A stretch of 33,395 nucleotides of DNA from positions 1 through 33,395 of the forward strand of contig CAZOKP010000021.1 of assembly GCA_964580435.1 (NCBI GenBank), written 5' to 3'. Of this stretch, positions 31,917 to 33,395 are shown piece by piece. How positions within the stretch are numbered: position 1 is the first letter of the stretch; each line of letters starts with the position of its first letter. Source of the stretch: CAZKEW01 sp964580435. GTDB taxonomy: Bacteria > Acidobacteriota > Aminicenantia > Aminicenantales > UBA8522. Both the position numbers and the translations under genes were made by a program. The notes beneath the pieces were generated by a model. The model was given only the letters and a program-made list of their open reading frames with translations. It had not been told where the DNA came from and made no database searches.

Positions 31917-32867
31917 GTGCGCGCACGATTCTTGGTGTTGCTGGTTCTGGTTTTTATACTCTTTTTAGTTTCTACTTCGTCAGCCCAATACCGCGAATAC
32001 TATGTCCTTGGAAAAATAATTGATCCGAACAACCAGCCGATCCCAAAAGTTGAGGTTCTCCTACAGGATATCGCGACCAACAGGAGCTATCGAGTGCTCA
32101 CAGACGCTAAGGGGGAGTATAAATTGGCGGGCCTGCCTCACGGAGTATACGAGGTGACGATAAAGAGGGAAGGGTACGAGACAAAGACAGACAAATGGAG
32201 CTTTGAGACTCCCCAGGAGAGGATGCAAAAAGTCGAGATGCAACCCGTTGTCCTTGTCAGTGGAGAAGAGATCAAGAAAATCAAACGCGCCAAACAGGCG
32301 CAGTCTGAAATCAACCAGGCCATGGAAAACATGCAGCAGGGGAATTTTGACAGTGCCATAGCTATCTTAAAAAAAATGGTAGAAGATAAGCCTGAGGATG
32401 CGAATGCCTATTACCTGCTCAGCCTCAGCCTGTTCAGGAAAAATATGCTCCCTGAAGCCATTGAAGCCTTGAACAGGACGATGGAGCTGACCCCCAATTT
32501 TGCCAAGGGTTACAGCCAGCTCGGTGTTTACTACCGGGAGCAGAAAGAGCTGGACAAAGCGCTTGAGTGCTTTGAAAAAGCGCTCAATTTAGAGCCAAAG
32601 CTCGTGGACGCCTGGTATAACAAAGGGCTTGTCCTCTTTGAGCTCAACCGCATTCCAGAAGCGCTGAATAGCTTCGAGAAAGCACTGGAGCTCAAGTCCG
32701 ATGAACCTGAATTTCTGGAGATGGCTGGCCGCTGCTACATTCACCAGAGAGACTATTCGCGGGCAATAGATTACTTGGAAAGAGCAAAAAAGGGATATTC
32801 AAGCCCAGAAAAAATCGAATTTATAGATAAGCTTATTACAAGCCTTAAGGAACTCCAGAAACAGTGA
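31917..32867 (+). CDS. Secreted carboxypeptidase-regulatory/TPR protein (C2)
   Basis: This 316-residue paralog of C1 uses a GTG start with a strong AGGAGGAG site inside the 10-base gap after S2. The export signal ends STSSA, then QYREYY as in C1. A carboxypeptidase-regulatory-like domain spans about 32-113 (KVEVLLQDIATNRSYRV, YKLAGLPHGVYEVTIKREGY), then a basic linker, then about five TPR repeats (135-305) ending with the AGRCYIHQ motif also found in C1. It has no catalytic signature and is probably a periplasmic adaptor working with S2 and T2. The strict conservation of the QYREYY and FETPQ-RMQKVE blocks between C1 and C2 marks likely interaction surfaces. Confidence 0.8.
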   Translation: MRARFLVLLVLVFILFLVSTSSAQYREYYVLGKIIDPNNQPIPKVEVLLQDIATNRSYRVLTDAKGEYKLAGLPHGVYEVTIKREGYETKTDKWSFETPQERMQKVEMQPVVLVSGEEIKKIKRAKQAQSEINQAMENMQQGNFDSAIAILKKMVEDKPEDANAYYLLSLSLFRKNMLPEAIEALNRTMELTPNFAKGYSQLGVYYREQKELDKALECFEKALNLEPKLVDAWYNKGLVLFELNRIPEALNSFEKALELKSDEPEFLEMAGRCYIHQRDYSRAIDYLERAKKGYSSPEKIEFIDKLITSLKELQKQ

Positions 32868-32947
32868 ATTTCTGGATTCGGGGTTAAAGATCTTGTGAAA
32901 GGAGGCGAAAAAGAAGGGGACTTCATAATCAGTGCAGGGGGTCACAC

Positions 32948-33395
32948 ATGGTTCATTTCGCCTTTCTGGATTGGTTCTGGGTGATCGCTTTTGTCGTCTT
33001 GATGACGATCTGCGGGATTCTTTTTTATAATTTGGGGAAGAGGTCGATGGCCGACTTCTTCCTGGCTGGCCGCGGCCTTCCCTGGTGGCTGCCGGCGACC
33101 TCGGTTTACGCCACGCATACGGCCACTGATACGCCGATTTGGGTGAGCGGAGTCATTTATCAATACGGGCTCAGGGGGATCTGGTACACGTTTTTCAGCG
33201 CCTGGTGCGCCATCTCGGCTTTCGCCTCGACTAGGATATTCCGGCGCTCCCTGGCCTACACACAGGCGGAATGGCAGACGCTGAGGTTCTCGGGGGTCGG
33301 GGCGGAGATGCTGCGCGGCTGGATCGCCGGCTGGCAGGTCTTCATGAACATGTTCGTCCTGGGCTGGGTCGGGATGGCCATGGGCAAGCTCTGCA
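32948..33395 (+). CDS. Sodium/solute symporter, SSS family (5' part, runs off the window)
   Basis: Only the first 149 codons are present. The translation starts MVHFAFLDWFWVIAFVVLMT, then carries the SSS family loop SMADFFLAGRGLPWWLPATS (about residues 34-53) and further membrane spans, with QAEWQTLRFSG resembling the AEWIQTRFG stretch of the first symporter. The ATG has AGGGGG about six bases upstream. It follows C2 by 80 bases on the same strand with no terminator visible, so it may be the fourth gene of the T2-S2-C2 operon, passing the imported compound across the inner membrane. It is not a close copy of the symporter at 311-2128. Confidence 0.85.
   Translation, partial: MVHFAFLDWFWVIAFVVLMTICGILFYNLGKRSMADFFLAGRGLPWWLPATSVYATHTATDTPIWVSGVIYQYGLRGIWYTFFSAWCAISAFASTRIFRRSLAYTQAEWQTLRFSGVGAEMLRGWIAGWQVFMNMFVLGWVGMAMGKLC

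Noticed and set aside
1..33395. tRNA, rRNA, CRISPR array, insertion sequence, SusD homolog
   Set aside because: None seen on either strand by eye; the only tandem repeat is the short 12-bp one at 17741-17767.

Overview
The window is about 33 kb of bacterial chromosome with moderate G+C, ordinary Shine-Dalgarno sites and TTGACA-type promoters. It is a polysaccharide-use region of a Gram-negative heterotroph. The best guess for the lineage is Acidobacteriota or a relative such as Candidatus Aminicenantes. The reasons are the MIGRTISHYQIL-type start of a Ser/Thr kinase, Oar-like TonB receptors with an N-terminal carboxypeptidase-regulatory domain and no SusD, and large membrane-anchored sulfatase-fold/TPR proteins. 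No rRNA or marker gene is present, so this placement is an inference.

Region 1 (1-9945, + strand) is a likely operon. It starts with a broken kinase remnant whose stop codon overlaps the next start (ATGA). Then come a sodium/solute symporter, two GH94 phosphorylases (the second a clear cellobiose phosphorylase) and a secreted GH31 alpha-xylosidase with an inserted PA14 domain. Its theme is cello-oligosaccharide and xyloglucan breakdown with phosphorolysis in the cytoplasm.

Region 2 (9954-17608, - strand) is a six-gene mannan operon. In transcription order it holds a clan GH-A hydrolase, a cellobiose/mannobiose 2-epimerase, a GH130 mannosylglucose phosphorylase, a GH26 mannanase, a MelB-type sugar/cation symporter and a GH5 glycanase. 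Together they can cut mannan outside the cytoplasm, import mannobiose, epimerise it to mannosyl-glucose and split that to mannose-1-phosphate and glucose. A TTGACA promoter lies upstream with two direct 12-bp repeats touching its -35 box. The operon converges on region 1 at a small hairpin that overlaps both stop codons.

Region 3 (about 17850-32867) holds two copies of an unusual three-gene module. T is an Oar-like TonB receptor, S is an inner-membrane-anchored sulfatase-fold/TPR protein and C is a secreted carboxypeptidase-regulatory/TPR protein. The order is [T0 remnant]-S1-C1-T1, then a LacI-family repressor on the - strand, then T2-S2-C2. T0 survives only as the last ~30 codons of a receptor plus its terminator. 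The S proteins have Thr where true sulfatases have the formylglycine Cys/Ser. The receptors share a hairpin terminator family and, at the same distance from the start codon, a leader that can fold in two mutually exclusive ways. T2 has a promoter with a LacI-type operator just downstream. A second sodium/solute symporter follows C2 and runs off the end.

Together the genes describe uptake of plant-type beta-glucan/mannan/xyloglucan oligosaccharides and energy-saving phosphorolysis. The T-S-C module is the part least explained by known paradigms: it looks like a SusD-free outer-membrane uptake system with periplasmic TPR partners.
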